Shown: in pieces, positions 5,790 to 7,043 of the stretch
How the letters are laid out: each line of letters opens with the position of its first letter
Numbering within the stretch: position 1 is the first letter of the stretch
Assembly (NCBI GenBank): GCA_013330925.1
Contig: DUHJ01000093.1
Coordinates: forward strand, 10,550 to 17,592
Length of the DNA stretch: 7,043 nt
Reading direction: 5' to 3'
DNA from: Candidatus Poseidoniaceae archaeon
Lineage (GTDB): Archaea; Thermoplasmatota; Poseidoniia; Poseidoniales; Poseidoniaceae
Position numbers and translations under genes: made by a program
The notes under the pieces: generated by a model
What the model saw: only the letters and a program-made list of their open reading frames with translations
What the model was told of the DNA's origin: nothing
Database searches by the model: none

Positions 5790-5811
5790 CCTTCACCGCT
5801 GACGGAAGGTT
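5788..5811. repeat. Inverted repeat in the divergent control region
   Basis: AACCTTC (5788-5794) and GAAGGTT (5805-5811) are perfect 7-base inverted arms with a 10-base spacer, so the half-site centres are 17 bases apart. A nested pair, GAAACC (5773-5778) and GGTTTC (5808-5813), overlaps it. It lies between two divergently transcribed genes, where an operator for a dimeric regulator would be expected. A stem-loop at the RNA level is also possible. A 7-bp arm can arise by chance, so functional status is open. Confidence 0.4.
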
Positions 5812-5835
5812 TCCACCCTGATTCGGCTGCAAGCC

Positions 5836-5842
5836 TCAAATC
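5836..5842 (+). promoter_or_regulatory. Possible TATA element for the surface-protein gene
   Basis: TCAAATC is centred 25 bases before ATG 5864, the distance expected for a leaderless archaeal transcript, and no AGGTGA-like site precedes that ATG. It resembles the TTTCAAATAC patch before the S3Ae gene. Weak evidence. Confidence 0.22.
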
Positions 5843-5863
5843 GTGAACGCTGCAGAGTCGCCC

Positions 5864-7043
5864 ATGCAGCGTGCCGTGGCCGTCCTGCTGCTCGCGCTGT
5901 TCGTGCTGCCCGCGACGGCACCGTTTGCTGCCGCCCAAGCGTGGGAAGAGGACGGATGGCTGGAAACGAGCATGGCCGTCGAACGCATCGAAGCCGGAGA
6001 CGAGTTCGGATGTTACGGCATGCCTGGGCTGAGTTGGGCGAACGACCCTGGTGCGGTGGCCACGGCGTGCCGCGAATATTTGACCGCACGAACCCCCGCC
6101 TCGTCGTGGGGCGATGCACCCGTGTCCCTGTACACGCCCTCTGGCCTGGCTGCGACCGACCATACCCTCCTTGGCGGGCTTGGATTTGTTGTTCATGGAG
6201 ACGACACGGGCCTTGCGACAAGCGCGTGGCACGATGCTGACGGCGTGCCCTCCTTCGAGGAGGACTGGTACAACCTCGGACGTCGTGGAGGTTCATTGGA
6301 AAAGGAAGTGGCCGACATCGACGCCCTGGAGGCTGAACTCGATGCCGGAGGCTTGGTCAACATGTATTGGATTGGACGTGTCAACGACGCGACGATTCGC
6401 CACGACGGCGAGGTCGTCGACCTTCTTCTCGCTCGTGAGGACGTCTGGTTCACGACGTGGGGTGAGGCATGGTCGACGTGGGCCGTGTCCCGATGCCACG
6501 AATTTTCCCTCGAGGTCGATCCTGAGAACCGGAGGAACGTCAGTTTCACCTTGGAGGACACGGTGGCGTGCGGTTCCTCAAATCCTGAGGCGTGGAAGGT
6601 ACCCACGACATGGCGATTCCTGCCACCTGAAGGCGTCGCGGTCACCGAGGTGTACCTCGAAGGTGTTCCTGCGCGAAACCTGACCGGGGAGAGGAATACC
6701 GCGGCGGGCGCACGAGCGGACGGCAACGAGACCCTGTTGAGCCTCGCTGTCGGTCAGCGGATGGACCTCGTCCTCGACGCCCCGGTGAACCGGTCGGACC
6801 TCGACGTGCTCGGCATGACCGAGCAATGGAACGGATTGGGCGTGGCCGTGACCGTCGCGGCCCACGACACGTGGGACCTCTTCCGCTGGAGCAAGCGCTT
6901 CAATGACGATCCGGAACTTCGGTTCACCTGGTTGGTCATTCCACGGGATGCCGACCCTGAGATGCCGTGGTTGCCTTGGGTAGGCTTGCTTGCAGCAGCG
7001 GGGACCGTGCTTGCCATGCGCCATCTGATTCGGACCGATGACG
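5864..7043 (+). CDS. Secreted, membrane-anchored W-rich protein, unknown function (3' partial)
   Basis: An uninterrupted frame of 393 codons that runs off the window edge. I do not recognise the family. Residues 1-26 form a Sec-type signal peptide: MQR, a hydrophobic core AVAVLLLALFVLPATAPF, and a small-residue cleavage region AAAQA before WEEDG. The mature part is acidic. It has four cysteines (C50, C69, C211, C236), which could form two disulfides, and N-glycosylation sequons at N225, N272, N288 and N309. Tryptophan is strikingly frequent, about 19 in 393 residues. Residues 367-385 (MPWLPWVGLLAAAGTVLAM) form a transmembrane segment followed by RHLIRTDD, so the protein looks like a type I anchored surface protein whose end is near but not in the window. 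ATG 5864 gives the best signal peptide; an in-frame GTG at 5843 would add seven residues, and a TGA at 5819 closes the frame upstream. The gene is transcribed away from plsC. A surface or lectin-like role is conceivable but not shown. Confidence 0.82.
   Translation, partial: MQRAVAVLLLALFVLPATAPFAAAQAWEEDGWLETSMAVERIEAGDEFGCYGMPGLSWANDPGAVATACREYLTARTPASSWGDAPVSLYTPSGLAATDHTLLGGLGFVVHGDDTGLATSAWHDADGVPSFEEDWYNLGRRGGSLEKEVADIDALEAELDAGGLVNMYWIGRVNDATIRHDGEVVDLLLAREDVWFTTWGEAWSTWAVSRCHEFSLEVDPENRRNVSFTLEDTVACGSSNPEAWKVPTTWRFLPPEGVAVTEVYLEGVPARNLTGERNTAAGARADGNETLLSLAVGQRMDLVLDAPVNRSDLDVLGMTEQWNGLGVAVTVAAHDTWDLFRWSKRFNDDPELRFTWLVIPRDADPEMPWLPWVGLLAAAGTVLAMRHLIRTDD

Noticed and set aside
5786..6296. 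Minus-strand open frames of 148 and 167 codons near the surface-protein gene
   Set aside because: They are Arg/Pro/Cys-rich and cross the divergent control region. The plus-strand frame from 5864 stays open for 393 codons and begins with a good signal peptide, so it is the real gene.
6114..6683. A 189-codon plus-strand frame inside the surface-protein region
   Set aside because: It is Ser/Thr/Arg-rich with no motif and overlaps the longer frame that has a signal peptide and transmembrane anchor.
1..7043. CRISPR array, tRNA or rRNA genes, insertion sequences, phage or defence genes
   Set aside because: I saw no regularly spaced repeats, cloverleaf-like segments, transposase motifs or terminal inverted repeats, and essentially all of the window is covered by the nine genes listed.

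Overview
The window is a GC-rich, gene-dense piece of an archaeal chromosome, most likely Marine Group II (Poseidoniales, Thermoplasmatota). The archaeal call rests on a ribosomal protein S3Ae (eS1) gene, which bacteria lack, on a PdxS with the 330-residue archaeal architecture, and on AGGTGA-type ribosome binding sites or apparently leaderless starts. The finer placement is inference: bacterial-type ThyA, FolA and a PlsC-type acyltransferase next to archaeal informational genes, plus a large acidic, secreted, C-terminally anchored protein, are typical of that lineage as I remember it.

Layout. Bases 18-3638 carry five plus-strand genes: a 7Fe ferredoxin, pdxS (PLP synthase lyase subunit), ribosomal protein S3Ae with an unusual acidic linker and C-terminal SAP domain, a methylthioadenosine/methylthioinosine phosphorylase, and a small MazG-like NTP pyrophosphohydrolase. 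Bases 3643-5761 carry a minus-strand cluster read plsC -> thyA -> folA, with 40-nt and 9-nt gaps. The mazG-like gene and folA converge with only 4 bases between their stop codons. A divergent control region of about 100 bp (5762-5863) holds a 7-bp inverted repeat. From 5864 to the right edge runs an uninterrupted plus-strand reading frame (393 codons, no stop) for a tryptophan-rich secreted protein with a signal peptide and a transmembrane segment near the window end.

Function. ThyA (dUMP to dTMP, consuming methylene-THF) and FolA (regenerating THF from the DHF produced) are one biochemical unit and are almost certainly co-transcribed. The MazG-like enzyme and the purine phosphorylase extend the nucleotide theme on the other strand. 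The phosphorylase has Asn/Ala where adenosine-specific MTAPs have the Asp/Asp purine-binding pair, which suggests a 6-oxopurine (methylthioinosine) substrate. PdxS supplies PLP, but its glutaminase partner PdxT is not in the window. PlsC would esterify an acyl chain to a glycerol phosphate, a bacterial-style lipid step that is unexpected beside archaeal ribosomal genes.

I see no tRNA, rRNA, CRISPR array, insertion sequence or phage gene. No gene-free stretch exceeds about 105 bases. The most unusual items are the S3Ae-SAP fusion, the PlsC gene heading a thymidylate operon, and the unrecognised W-rich surface protein.
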